Shown piece after piece: positions 43,124-52,740 of a stretch of 64,000 nucleotides of DNA. Origin of the DNA: Niastella sp. (GTDB lineage Bacteria > Bacteroidota > Bacteroidia > Chitinophagales > Chitinophagaceae); NCBI GenBank assembly GCA_016710595.1, contig JADJVM010000008.1, forward strand, positions 1,116,001 to 1,180,000, written 5' to 3'. The first letter of the stretch is position 1. Each line of letters starts with the position of its first letter. The position numbers and the translations under genes were made by a program. The notes below the pieces were generated by a model. The model did no database searches. It was not told the DNA's origin and worked only from the letters and a program-made list of their open reading frames with translations.

Positions 43124-44965
43124 TTATTTTAATATGCCATATAAACTTCCACCCTTTTCAAAAATGGGATCAATACTTTTTTCAACCGCAGTGTCCTTTA
43201 TTAAAGGAGGTGCATGATGTGGTTTCATTCGTGCATCTATAATAACCGGGCCCTTGCATCCCCAATGTTTATGCTCTACAAAACTAGCTACACCATATAT
43301 GTCATGAGATGGGTTGCAACGGGTAAAACTAACCCACAGAAAATTATTAAATTTTTCTGCAACAAAATCGGCATCATCAGCTAAAATCAATAAAGGCAAG
43401 CCTTCCAGGTCATTCAAGTGGGGCTCCAAACTTTGTGTAAGCATGTTCATTTCTGTTGTAACCTGGTTGTAATTACTAAATTTATTTGTTTCTATTACGG
43501 CAATGCCGGGTATTATTAAACGGCATTTTTTGATCAAATTATGTTGGTTGATAGCAACCGGGATATTATCAATTAAATTATATTTTTTATTTCCATAGGC
43601 TGCCAGTACTACTTTACTTCCCATATTTAATCCCGTACCCGAATAGTCTAAAGTATCAATACTGGTATGGGTATAAAAATGAATATCCCTTTCTTTTTGT
43701 AATCTTTCTAGTATATAGGTAAAATATGATGGTATATCATTACAATTCAAATGGCCACTATCATCTGCGGTAATAAATAAAAATTTTGCAAGGCTTAGCT
43801 GTCCCTTACCAAGGATATGATTGGCAATGGTTAAAATTTCTGCAGGCTGCATTGTTTCAGCAAAGGGTGTATATCTTTCGCTTCCGATGGCGAGTAACAA
43901 TGGATGCACACCGGCTGCATCTACTGCATTTACTTGTTTTAACCCAGGTATTTCTGCTTCCAAAGCTTTGCCTGCAATTTGATGAATCAATTTTCCAAAA
44001 GATGTGTCTTCCTGAGGTGGTCTTCCTACAACCGTAAATGGCCAAATTGCATTTTTACGGGCATACACTTTATGTACATTCATCACGGGGAATGGATGTG
44101 TTAAACTATAATATCCAAGGTGATCACCAAAAGGACCTTCAGGTTTATTCTCACCCGGCATAACCCATCCCGTTATTACGAAATCGGCATCCGTACTTAT
44201 GCAATACCCATCCCGGTAGCAATACCGGAACCTTCGTGCAGCAAGCGCCCCTGCAAATGTGAGTTCACTCATTCCTTCGGGTAATGGCATTACCGCCGCC
44301 ACGCTATGAGCAGGAGGCCCACCAATAAATACACTTACTTTTAAAGGTTTTCCCTGCTTATTGGCTTTTGCCTGGTGCACACCAATGCCCCGGTGTATTT
44401 GATAATGCAAACCAATTTCTTTATTCAATTCATATTCATTACCGTTTAACTGAATGCGGTACATGCCCAGGTTCGAGTGCATCATACCGGGCTTTTCAAT
44501 ATCTTCTGTATATACCTGTGGTAAAGTAATGAAGGCGCCGCCATCATTTGGCCAATGTTTCACTAAAGGAATATCAGTAATTTTAATTTCCTGGAATAAT
44601 ACAGGTTTATGGATGGGGTTTTTTATTGGCAGCGCATGTAAAGCCGCCCGAATGGTATTTGTATGTTGTAATGGATGTTTAAAAATTTGGAGCGGGTCAT
44701 TTTTTATTGTAATTAATTGTTGTACCGTGTGCAAACTGTTTCTAAAAATATAATTACTCCTTTCGATACTCCCGAAAATATTTGATGCTGCCCTAAATGA
44801 ACTTCCCTTTACATTTTCAAACAATAAAGCCGGCCCACCTGCTTCATGTACCCGAAAATGAATAGCTGCCATTTGTAAATCAGGATCTACTTTTTCTTTC
44901 ACCCGCACAAGCCTACCGGTTCTTTCTAAGTCCAGTAAACATTCTTCCAACGATCGGTATGCCAT
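43124..44965 (-). CDS. UbiD-family prFMN-dependent decarboxylase
   Basis: A 613-residue UbiD-family (de)carboxylase that would use prenylated FMN made by a UbiX-type enzyme. Markers are MAYRSLEECLLDLERTGRLV, NIFGSIERSNYIF, the prFMN/Mn region (HRGIGVHQAKANKQGKPLKV, IGGPPAHSVAA), and the catalytic Arg/Glu region (MPGENKPEGPFGDHLGYYSL). In Bacteroidota such a protein is often annotated as a menaquinone-pathway decarboxylase, but the substrate is not fixed by sequence. ubiX is not adjacent. Confidence 0.88.
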   Translation of the reverse strand: MAYRSLEECLLDLERTGRLVRVKEKVDPDLQMAAIHFRVHEAGGPALLFENVKGSSFRAASNIFGSIERSNYIFRNSLHTVQQLITIKNDPLQIFKHPLQHTNTIRAALHALPIKNPIHKPVLFQEIKITDIPLVKHWPNDGGAFITLPQVYTEDIEKPGMMHSNLGMYRIQLNGNEYELNKEIGLHYQIHRGIGVHQAKANKQGKPLKVSVFIGGPPAHSVAAVMPLPEGMSELTFAGALAARRFRYCYRDGYCISTDADFVITGWVMPGENKPEGPFGDHLGYYSLTHPFPVMNVHKVYARKNAIWPFTVVGRPPQEDTSFGKLIHQIAGKALEAEIPGLKQVNAVDAAGVHPLLLAIGSERYTPFAETMQPAEILTIANHILGKGQLSLAKFLFITADDSGHLNCNDIPSYFTYILERLQKERDIHFYTHTSIDTLDYSGTGLNMGSKVVLAAYGNKKYNLIDNIPVAINQHNLIKKCRLIIPGIAVIETNKFSNYNQVTTEMNMLTQSLEPHLNDLEGLPLLILADDADFVAEKFNNFLWVSFTRCNPSHDIYGVASFVEHKHWGCKGPVIIDARMKPHHAPPLIKDTAVEKSIDPIFEKGGSLYGILK

Positions 44966-45105
44966 GCTTTTATATTAAAGCACAAAAATACCAAATCTTA
45001 TGTTTGTATTTCCCTAAACCAGTAATCATCCTTTAACCAGCAATAGCGGCATAATTTGTATATTCACTCTTCAAAAAAAAATATATCACGTTTAAATCAT
45101 TTCTA

Positions 45106-46767
45106 ATGAAAAAGCGATACCTGGCCCTTGCCGCCGGAATACTCCTGGTAACCGTTAGTTGCAATAATAATAAAGATGATAAAAAATTAACCGATACTGT
45201 GATTATGGACTCTACTACATCGTATGCCGCAACCCACCTGGCTTCTTATACTACTGTAAAACTCACGGCCGATCTTTCGAAACTTACTGACAGTGAAAGA
45301 CGCATGTTACCCTTGCTGATAGATGCTGCAGATGTAATGAATGATTTGTATTGGCTGCAATGTTACGGCCCGCAAAAAGACAGTTTACTGCAGGCAGTAA
45401 AAGATGAAAAAACAAATGCATTTATAAGAATTAATTATGGGCCCTGGGATAAGCTAAATAATGATACGCCCTTTGTTGCTGGTGTAGGGCCTAAACCGGC
45501 AGGCGCTAATTTTTACCCGCCACACATGACAAAGGCCGAACTGGACCAAAGTAATGTACCAGATAAACATGGCCAATACTCATTGATTCGCAGGGATAGC
45601 ACCGGTAAATTATACAGCATCGCTTACCATGATGCTTACAAGGTACAGCTACAAAAAGCTGCTGGTTTTTTGAAACAAGCAGCCCTCCTGGCTTCTGACC
45701 CGGCACTCAATAAATATTTAAATATGCGTGCCGAAGCATTGATAACCGATAACTATAACCCCAGTGATGCCGCATGGCTGGATATGAAAGACAATCATAT
45801 TGACATTATCATTGGCGCCATTGAGAATTATGAAGATGGCTTATATAATTTCAGGAATGCTTATGAAGGATACGTTTTAATAAAAGATAAAGACTGGAGC
45901 GCTAAATTAGCCAAGTATGTTGCCATGTTACCGGAACTTCAGCAAGGCATACCCGTAGATGCAAAATACAAAACAGAAAAACCGGGTACCTCCTCTGACC
46001 TGAATGCGTATGATGTAGTGTATTACGCAGGACAGTGTAACAGCGCCGGAAAAACAATTGCAGTGAACCTGCCCAATGATGAAGAATTACAAAAAACAAA
46101 AGGCACCCGCAGGTTACAATTAAAAAACGCCATGCAGGCAAAATTTGATAAAATTTTAATTCCTATTGCCGATGAACTGATTGACCCATCTCAACTAAAC
46201 AGGGTTCAGTTCGATGCATTTTTTGCCAATGTAATGTTTCATGAAGTGGCACATGGCCTGGGCATTAAAAATACCATCAATGGCAAAGGCACGGTGAGAG
46301 CGGCTTTACAGGAACAAGGTTCCTGGCTTGAAGAAGCAAAAGCCGATATTCTTGGTTTATACATGGTAACTAAACTAGTAGAAAAAGGGGAACTCAAGGG
46401 AGACATTGAAAATTATTATACCACTTTTATGGCCAGCATCCTACGCTCTGTGCGTTTTGGCGCTGGCGAAGCACATGGCAAAGCCAATATGCTTGCTTTT
46501 AATTTCTTCCAGGATAAAGGTGCATTTGAAAAAACAAGCAATGGCCATTATAAAGTAAATTTTGATAAGTTTAGAATTGCTATGAATGATCTTACAAAAC
46601 TCATTCTTACCCTGCAGGGTGATGGCAATAAAACTGAAGTAGAAAAGCTACAAAAAGAAAAAGCAACTGTAAGGCCCCCATTAAAAACTGATTTGGACAG
46701 GTTGTTGCAAAAAGGCATACCAGTTGATATTATTTTTGACCAGGGCGTAAAAGCACTTGGGTTGTAA
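45106..46767 (+). CDS. M49-like zinc peptidase lipoprotein
   Basis: A 553-residue lipoprotein (signal ending LLVTVSC). The C-terminal half has VMFHEVAHGLG (HExxH, about residue 381) and GSWLEEAKADILGLY (EExxAD third-ligand region, about 415). This combination is found in a Bacteroidota group related to dipeptidyl peptidase III (M49) but with a five-residue HExxH instead of the classical HExxxH. The N-terminal half is helical. Function (peptidase) is inferred from the zinc motif only. Followed by a good terminator. Confidence 0.75.
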   Translation: MKKRYLALAAGILLVTVSCNNNKDDKKLTDTVIMDSTTSYAATHLASYTTVKLTADLSKLTDSERRMLPLLIDAADVMNDLYWLQCYGPQKDSLLQAVKDEKTNAFIRINYGPWDKLNNDTPFVAGVGPKPAGANFYPPHMTKAELDQSNVPDKHGQYSLIRRDSTGKLYSIAYHDAYKVQLQKAAGFLKQAALLASDPALNKYLNMRAEALITDNYNPSDAAWLDMKDNHIDIIIGAIENYEDGLYNFRNAYEGYVLIKDKDWSAKLAKYVAMLPELQQGIPVDAKYKTEKPGTSSDLNAYDVVYYAGQCNSAGKTIAVNLPNDEELQKTKGTRRLQLKNAMQAKFDKILIPIADELIDPSQLNRVQFDAFFANVMFHEVAHGLGIKNTINGKGTVRAALQEQGSWLEEAKADILGLYMVTKLVEKGELKGDIENYYTTFMASILRSVRFGAGEAHGKANMLAFNFFQDKGAFEKTSNGHYKVNFDKFRIAMNDLTKLILTLQGDGNKTEVEKLQKEKATVRPPLKTDLDRLLQKGIPVDIIFDQGVKALGL

Positions 46768-46786
46768 AAATTATTTTTAGTAATGT

Positions 46787-46814
46787 AATCCCCGCTTTGG
46801 TGGGGATTTTTTTT
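46787..46814 (+). terminator. Intrinsic terminator after M49-like gene
   Basis: AATCCCC (46787-46793) pairs with GGGGATT (46802-46808), loop of eight, then a T-run to 46814. Confidence 0.9.
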
Positions 46815-46974
46815 GCTTGCATTCTGCAAGTATTTATTTTATGCTTAAAAAATATTAAATTTTGCTACTACTTCATTTTGCAGCAGCATATATTTTTCTT
46901 AATATTATAAATTGAATTAACTAAAATAACATTCAAATAATAAGTATATTTACGTTTACCCAGCATTTAAAATC

Positions 46975-48087
46975 ATGAATATCAGAAAAGCCGGATTATC
47001 ATTTTTACTCATCTTCTCCACCCTATTTTTTAATACCGCAGCAAAGGCATGGGGCCCTGATGGGCATGCAATTGTAGCCAACCTTGCCCTTTCTTTCGTA
47101 AAAGATGATGTAAGAAAAAATGTATTAGCAGTTTTGGGAGATATGCCGGTAGATACTGCTGCCAATTGGTTGGATATTATAAAGAGCAACCCAGATTATG
47201 ATTTTATGCGCACCTGGCATTATGTAGATTTCCCAAAAGGCTCCAGCTACCAACCGAGTGACCAATACAATATTATTAACAGGCTTATCAATTCTTACAA
47301 TGAACTAAGCCATAAAAAATTATTTTGTGATGAACAGGTGAAATTTGACCTTTTGGTTTTGCTACACTTAATGGGCGACCTACACATGCCTTTACATACC
47401 GCTTATGATGATGACCTGGGTGGAAATAAAGTTACCGTTCAATATGATTCTATAAAAACACATAACCTGCATTGGTTTTGGGATGAAGACATTATCCGAT
47501 TAAAAAAAATTACTTTAAACGATTGCCTTGACCTGTATAAAACGGATAGCTCGTTTGAACAAGAACTTACCGGGAATATTGATTACGTGGCCTGGCTCAA
47601 TCAAAACAGGACTTTATTAGATGGCATTTATGATTTTCCCGGCTTTATGCTAGATCAAAAATATTTAGATAAAAGCGCAATTATTGTAAAAAGGCAATTG
47701 TTACTGGCTGGCTTAAGATTGGCAAATATTTTAAACCGCTTATTTTATACGCCGGCTCCCATTGAGAACCTTGATTCGCTGGCAGTAACCTATAAAAACG
47801 GGATTCCAATTAATGAAGTAGAAAAAAATATTGGTAAAAAAGTTACCATTTGTGCCCATGTATTTAATATCAGGAGTTCAGCTTCCATTACACAAATTAC
47901 AGTAGGGGATAAATTCCCGAACAACCCACTTACCGTTATTATTTTTGCAAAAAACTATCCTAATTTCTCACAATCACCTGAAGTATTATACAAGGAAAAA
48001 AATATTTGTGTAACGGGGAAGATTGAAACCTTTAGAGAAAAGTTACAAATAATAGTAGAAGAAGAGAAGGATATAAAAATCAATTAA
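46975..48087 (+). CDS. S1/P1 nuclease with C-terminal OB-like extension
   Basis: A 370-residue exported zinc nuclease. Signal peptide ends in AAKA, leaving mature N-terminal WGPDGH, whose Trp and His are zinc ligands in the S1/P1 family. Further ligands are in ANWLDII (Asp), TWHYVDFP, LLHLMGDLHMPLH and NLHWFWDEDI. After the nuclease domain (about 25-265) there is an extra segment (about 280-370; GKKVTICAHVFNIRSS, DKFPNNPLTVIIFAKNYPNF, KNICVTGKIETFREKLQIIV) with the strand pattern of an OB fold, which could bind nucleic acid. The nuclease call is firm; the OB call is tentative. Confidence 0.87.
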   Translation: MNIRKAGLSFLLIFSTLFFNTAAKAWGPDGHAIVANLALSFVKDDVRKNVLAVLGDMPVDTAANWLDIIKSNPDYDFMRTWHYVDFPKGSSYQPSDQYNIINRLINSYNELSHKKLFCDEQVKFDLLVLLHLMGDLHMPLHTAYDDDLGGNKVTVQYDSIKTHNLHWFWDEDIIRLKKITLNDCLDLYKTDSSFEQELTGNIDYVAWLNQNRTLLDGIYDFPGFMLDQKYLDKSAIIVKRQLLLAGLRLANILNRLFYTPAPIENLDSLAVTYKNGIPINEVEKNIGKKVTICAHVFNIRSSASITQITVGDKFPNNPLTVIIFAKNYPNFSQSPEVLYKEKNICVTGKIETFREKLQIIVEEEKDIKIN

Positions 48088-48253
48088 CGAAATTCAAAAA
48101 TAGCATTTCACATATTTTCATTAAGGGGAAAAAAATCCCTATTTATCCCATTTGGATCATTTAATAATCTGAGATTATCAGTATTTATAAGGAGCTGATA
48201 TACGGCATAAAAATTGTAACTTTTAGTTACATAACTAATCTTAATATTATATT

Positions 48254-48805
48254 ATGGACACAAATAGGCTTAGTAAACCAATGCATGATGCATTAAATAA
48301 ACAAATGACCAAAGAAGGAAATGCCGCCCAAATTTATTTATCTTATGGCGTCTGGGCCGATGATAAAGGGTATGCAGGTATTGCTAATTTCTTATTTCGT
48401 CATGCGCATGAAGAGCGGAACCACATGATAAAAATTATGGAATACATCCTGGAGCGTGGCGGTAAACCAAAAATTGAAGCATTGTCTGCTCCACCTGCCG
48501 ATCCTAAAAGCTTAACGGATTGCTTTAATAAAATTTTTAAGCATGAGGTAGATAATACCGAAGGGATTTATGTATTGGTAGATATGGCAATGAAACAAAA
48601 AGACTGGGCTACCTGGAATTTTGCACAATGGTTCGTAAAAGAACAAATTGAAGAAGAAAAATTAGCAATGAACCTGATTGATAAATTAAAAATTGCTGGA
48701 GGTGACCGGGCATCTGATGAATCGTTGTTTAACTTAGATAAAACATTAGAACAAGCGCCAGATGATGCAGCACTTGCCAGGAATGCAACGGAAGAAAAAC
48801 CTTGA
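48254..48805 (+). CDS. Ferritin (bacterial non-heme)
   Basis: A 183-residue iron-storage protein of the four-helix ferritin fold. Ferroxidase ligands are visible: Glu in NKQMTKEGNAAQIYLSYG, HAHEERNHMIKIMEYI (E and H), and WFVKEQIEEEKLAMNL (Gln/Glu of helix D). The C-terminal tail beyond the helices is about 30 residues. The 166-bp upstream region holds small inverted repeats (AATCTGAGATT; GTAAC-tttta-GTTAC), but no recognisable Fur site. Followed by a bidirectional terminator. Confidence 0.93.
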   Translation: MDTNRLSKPMHDALNKQMTKEGNAAQIYLSYGVWADDKGYAGIANFLFRHAHEERNHMIKIMEYILERGGKPKIEALSAPPADPKSLTDCFNKIFKHEVDNTEGIYVLVDMAMKQKDWATWNFAQWFVKEQIEEEKLAMNLIDKLKIAGGDRASDESLFNLDKTLEQAPDDAALARNATEEKP

Positions 48806-48826
48806 TTGTATTAATTATCCTGTAAT

Positions 48827-48861
48827 AAAAAAGCTACAATATTTAAATTGTAGCTTTTTTT
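48827..48861. terminator. Bidirectional terminator between ferritin and lipocalin
   Basis: Perfect 14-bp stem AAAAAAGCTACAAT (48827-48840) with ATTGTAGCTTTTTT (48847-48860), six-base loop, T-rich on both strands. The two genes converge on it. Confidence 0.92.
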
Positions 48862-48872
48862 AAATAACCGTT

Positions 48873-49412
48873 TTATATATCTTGTTTTACCCAAATAAGA
48901 TCAGTGGTATGGTACCCCACATTTTGGGCAATCTCTAAATAATTTTCTTTTACATTTTCGGGGATTGTTTTTTTGCGTGATAATATCCAAAGATATTTCA
49001 GATTCTTTCCGGCTACCAACGCATATTGATAATCTTCATCAATGGCTAAAACATTATAACCTGCATAAAAAGGGCCAAAGAATGATACTTTTAGTTTTGC
49101 TTCAGTATCGGCTCCTACAAATTTCGCTTTCCCCACTGCTTCTTTCATTTCACCGGTTTTGTAGTTATGCCCCCTGTTTACAACTTTAATACTACCATCT
49201 TCATTGATAGAATATTCAGCAGTAGTATGATCGAGATTACGTTCAAATTTAAAATCGAGCCTTGCTATTTCATACCATTTACCCAGGTATTTGTTCTTAT
49301 TAAAATTTTGTACTGCTTTTGCCCCTTTGGGTATGCTACGGCAACTTTGTAAAGCGGCAATAGCAGCTATTGCCACTACAGCTCCACCTATCATTACATA
49401 TTTTGTTTTCAT
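48873..49412 (-). CDS. Lipocalin lipoprotein (Blc-like)
   Basis: A 179-residue lipocalin with a signal and lipobox (AALQSC). The GKWYEIARLDFKFERNLDH motif (lipocalin structurally conserved region 1, about 43-61) and YNVLAIDEDYQYALVAG with LWILSRKKTIPENV identify the Blc/VlpA-type outer-membrane lipocalin that binds lipids or fatty acids and helps maintain the envelope. Convergent with ferritin. Confidence 0.92.
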   Translation of the reverse strand: MKTKYVMIGGAVVAIAAIAALQSCRSIPKGAKAVQNFNKNKYLGKWYEIARLDFKFERNLDHTTAEYSINEDGSIKVVNRGHNYKTGEMKEAVGKAKFVGADTEAKLKVSFFGPFYAGYNVLAIDEDYQYALVAGKNLKYLWILSRKKTIPENVKENYLEIAQNVGYHTTDLIWVKQDI

Positions 49413-49498
49413 CGCTTTGTGATTTGTGTGTTATATTTTTTGCAAAGATGCTGCCAACTTATTCTTACATCAAAAATGATGAGACAAGCAGGATTATC

Positions 49499-50191
49499 TT
49501 ACAGGTTATTTAAAGCAATTAGATATTTATCAATATAAATTTGTTTATCTTTTGACTTATATTGTTGTATATATCTCGGGTGTTCCAGCACCTGTAAGCG
49601 CTCAAATAATTTCGCATCTTTATTTAACTTCTGGATAAAATCAGCATTTTTCTTTCCCAAAATATACACTTCTGAAGTATCTAGCCCAAGGCTAATATGT
49701 TTTTTTAAAGATTGGATCATGTATTCTTTTACCATTTCAAAAAGAACCGGGTCATCATAATAATTTGCATTTAACCATTTGCCTTCTTTGCTAATGCGTA
49801 CGATAGCCAGAGGGAATGGGGAATTGATGTAAAATTTTTTATAAAAATCGGTAGCCCCGCCATATTCTGAGATCATATCATATAAAAAAACAGAAGACAC
49901 TTCATGCGTATGTGCCGATATCATTTTAATACCACACACAATTTCTAAACGCTTGGTATCTGTAAAGGGAACACCCGTAACGCCTGCCCCATGACGGCTT
50001 GGGTTAATACCGATAATAAATTTACGTTGATTGCTGTCGCTGTAAAACCTTTTGTAAAAGGCTTTCATTACTTTCATGGTTTCGGGGTTGTCCTTATATG
50101 GATTGATCACCTTAAACCCGTTAGGCAATGCGCCTGTATAATTTAAGCTACGGTTAAAATCAATTACTTTATCTCCAAAGGTTTTTTTCAT
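49499..50191 (-). CDS. SMUG2-type uracil-DNA glycosylase (DUF4918)
   Basis: A 230-residue cytoplasmic protein of the uracil-DNA glycosylase superfamily. The active-site motif IIGINPSRHGAGVTGVPFTD (about 59-78) corresponds to the SMUG GINPG-type loop, and the ending VLEHPRYIQQYK carries the HPR loop His. This fits the SMUG2/DUF4918 group described in Bacteroidota, active on uracil in DNA. Exact specificity is not read from sequence. Confidence 0.82.
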   Translation of the reverse strand: MKKTFGDKVIDFNRSLNYTGALPNGFKVINPYKDNPETMKVMKAFYKRFYSDSNQRKFIIGINPSRHGAGVTGVPFTDTKRLEIVCGIKMISAHTHEVSSVFLYDMISEYGGATDFYKKFYINSPFPLAIVRISKEGKWLNANYYDDPVLFEMVKEYMIQSLKKHISLGLDTSEVYILGKKNADFIQKLNKDAKLFERLQVLEHPRYIQQYKSKDKQIYIDKYLIALNNL

Positions 50192-50277
50192 AGTGCTTTA
50201 AAAGTTCATAGGCGTAATTACATATTCATTGTGATGATGAAATAAAAATATCATACCAATCAAATGTAGAAAAAAAA

Positions 50278-51990
50278 TTACCAGGCGCCGCCACCACCGC
50301 CACCAAAGCCACCACCAGAAAAACCGCCTCCCCCACTAAAGCTTCCTCCACTGCTTCCGCTACTGCTGGGCGCACTGTAAAAACTCCTTGACATTTCATT
50401 CATAGAATGATCGAGGCTGCTCAAAAACATACCGGTTGTAAATCCGTTATAGTTACCTACATACCAGTTGGGAGGAGGCACATCAAGCCCTTTTAATTTG
50501 TCTTTCCAGGAATCTGCTACATTAAAAACAATTGCATACGGCAATACTTTATCAAAATATTGCGGGTCTTCTTTTAAGAAAACTGCCAATCTCTCCTGCT
50601 CTACAGTTTTTATGAATTCCTTAAACCCTGCCAGTTTTTTATACAAATCATTTCCCTTTTCTGTTTTTTTGGTCATAAAAATGCCAAACAAAATAATAAT
50701 AAGGGAACTCGCTATTACGGATAGGGGATACCAATAAGGATCGCCCCAAAAATTAAATAAATAAAAAATTCCATAGGCCAATAAAAATACACCTGCAAAA
50801 GGTATAAGGCATCCCATACCCCTTGAGTATTTTACATAATAATCTCCCCTGTTCACTTCTCCCTCCAATTCCTTTTTCGCTGTTTCCATCGTTTTGTACA
50901 ACACATCTTTCAGGCTACTTAAAGCCACGGTACTGCCGGTTTTAAAGATTCCATTGAACAGTGTTTTCTCAAAAATTTTGGCAGCAGCAGGCAATTCCTT
51001 TAATTTAATAAAATCGTATTCGCTATTTTTTATGAGGCCCAGCATTGATTTTGTTTGCGTTTCTTTCACTTGCAAATATCCACCTGCACCCCAATAAGGT
51101 ATCAATGCAGTAAGGTCCCTTTTATTAAGCCTGTTATCAATAATATAACCGGCTACACCAGGGCTTATATTTTCCGGCGGGTAAAATTCTGTAGTCACCG
51201 TAATTTTTTCATCTTTACCCCATCGGCGCCAAACCCAAAACATCATTCCCAAAACAATCAAAGGCAACAATAACCAATACATGCCCCGGCGCATATAATC
51301 TTGCTGAATAAGAAACCCTTTTGGAAAAGCAATCCCCACTGTGAGTGACTCACCGGGTTTTAAAGGTTTAAGTGTAGTACCTGAAAATATTTTATTTTCT
51401 ACCCAGGCTGTATGGGCTTGATTATCCCTGGATCCTAAAAAACCGGTGGCTATAAAATAAGCTGGCGTATCTGGCAATGCCTGGTACAATGAGATGGAAA
51501 AAGCTACGGAATCAATATCCACTTCCCATTTATCGCCAATAATATTTAAATATAATTCTGATTTTTCTTTAAAAAAATTAATTGCATTCAGCAGTTTGTA
51601 TTTAATAATATATTGTTGATCGCCATCCACATATTTTTTTCTATCGCCAATTTTTATTTCTTTATAATTGCCCGTGTTGCTTACTGAATATTTCCATCCC
51701 GGTACCGATATATCTTCAATAATCGTTTGTGCATAACCATGTGATTCTAATTGGCGGTTTGCTTTTTCTTTACCAGGTGGCAAAGCTTCCATTTTATATT
51801 TATATGGGATCAACCGAAAAATACCATGATGGCTTTCAGTAAAATTTACATCAATGGTTTCGGTAATACTCAAAGAAGCATCCTGGTTTACCAATACATC
51901 TACCCGGTATAATTTTATACTATAGCCCTGCGCCATTAAATTTGGCGTGATGGTTAAAAATAATACCAGGTAAATAATAACCTTTTTCAT
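50278..51990 (-). CDS. DUF2207 membrane protein with Gly-rich tail
   Basis: A 570-residue protein with a signal peptide (about 1-20), a large extracytoplasmic beta-rich domain (about 25-225; LYRVDVLVNQDASLSITETI), membrane helices near 235-255 and two more at about 405-450, and a cytoplasmic end. It terminates in a striking GGGGFSGGGFGGGGGGAW tail. DUF2207 proteins with this tail regularly accompany LemA. Function unknown. It lies 9 bp after lemA in the same direction. Confidence 0.88.
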   Translation of the reverse strand: MKKVIIYLVLFLTITPNLMAQGYSIKLYRVDVLVNQDASLSITETIDVNFTESHHGIFRLIPYKYKMEALPPGKEKANRQLESHGYAQTIIEDISVPGWKYSVSNTGNYKEIKIGDRKKYVDGDQQYIIKYKLLNAINFFKEKSELYLNIIGDKWEVDIDSVAFSISLYQALPDTPAYFIATGFLGSRDNQAHTAWVENKIFSGTTLKPLKPGESLTVGIAFPKGFLIQQDYMRRGMYWLLLPLIVLGMMFWVWRRWGKDEKITVTTEFYPPENISPGVAGYIIDNRLNKRDLTALIPYWGAGGYLQVKETQTKSMLGLIKNSEYDFIKLKELPAAAKIFEKTLFNGIFKTGSTVALSSLKDVLYKTMETAKKELEGEVNRGDYYVKYSRGMGCLIPFAGVFLLAYGIFYLFNFWGDPYWYPLSVIASSLIIILFGIFMTKKTEKGNDLYKKLAGFKEFIKTVEQERLAVFLKEDPQYFDKVLPYAIVFNVADSWKDKLKGLDVPPPNWYVGNYNGFTTGMFLSSLDHSMNEMSRSFYSAPSSSGSSGGSFSGGGGFSGGGFGGGGGGAW

Positions 51991-51999
51991 CTTGGACAG

Positions 52000-52557
52000 T
52001 TAAAACTTTACTTCCACATTTTTGGCTTCAGCCTGGTCTTCCAATTCAAAAAATTCACGAGCTTTAAACCCGGTCATATTAGCAACCAACACACCGGGGA
52101 ACTGCTGAATAGAGGTATTAAAGTCTCGCACCGTGGCATTGTAATATCGCCTTGAACTACTAAGTTCTCCCTCGATGTTTTGTAATGCAGTTTGCAGTTC
52201 TAAGAACTGAGCATTGGCTTTCAGGTCGGGGTAATTTTCTGCAATGGCCAATAAACCCCGTAAAGCCCCACCCAGTTGCTGGTTGGCTGCTGCCATACCG
52301 GCTACATCGTTGGGAGCTACTGATACGGCTACATTACGGGCCTGTACTACTTTTTCAAATGTTTGGCTTTCATGTGCTGCATAGCCTTTTACGGTATTAA
52401 TAAGATTGGGAATAAGGTCAAAACGTTTTTTAAGGAAAACACTGATATCGCTCCATGCATTATCAATTTTTATTTTTGCCTTTACCATTCCGTTATACAT
52501 ACCAATAATCCAAAGAACGAGTAATACCAGCACGCCAAGTATGATCCAGATTAACAT
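52000..52557 (-). CDS. lemA: LemA family protein
   Basis: A 185-residue protein with one N-terminal transmembrane helix (about 2-22) and a helical-bundle body. Family markers are NAWSDISVFLKKRFDLIPNL, NTVKGYAAHESQTFEKVV, and SSRRYYNATVRDFNTSIQQF with FPGVLVANMTGF. LemA proteins are membrane-anchored helical proteins of unknown function, often coupled to DUF2207 as here. Confidence 0.95.
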   Translation of the reverse strand: MLIWIILGVLVLLVLWIIGMYNGMVKAKIKIDNAWSDISVFLKKRFDLIPNLINTVKGYAAHESQTFEKVVQARNVAVSVAPNDVAGMAAANQQLGGALRGLLAIAENYPDLKANAQFLELQTALQNIEGELSSSRRYYNATVRDFNTSIQQFPGVLVANMTGFKAREFFELEDQAEAKNVEVKF

Positions 52558-52740
52558 AATTGTAAGTTTTAGATGAAAAATTTTATAATAAAAGGTAATT
52601 AAATATATTCAATTAAAATAATTGGATGACAAAGCTGCCTATAAAACATCCTGCAGGCTTCAATGATCATCCTGTTTTATACCTTATTTACATTTTTAAA
52701 GAAAGTATTTTTAAATAACCCGATTCTTTAAATGATCTCT

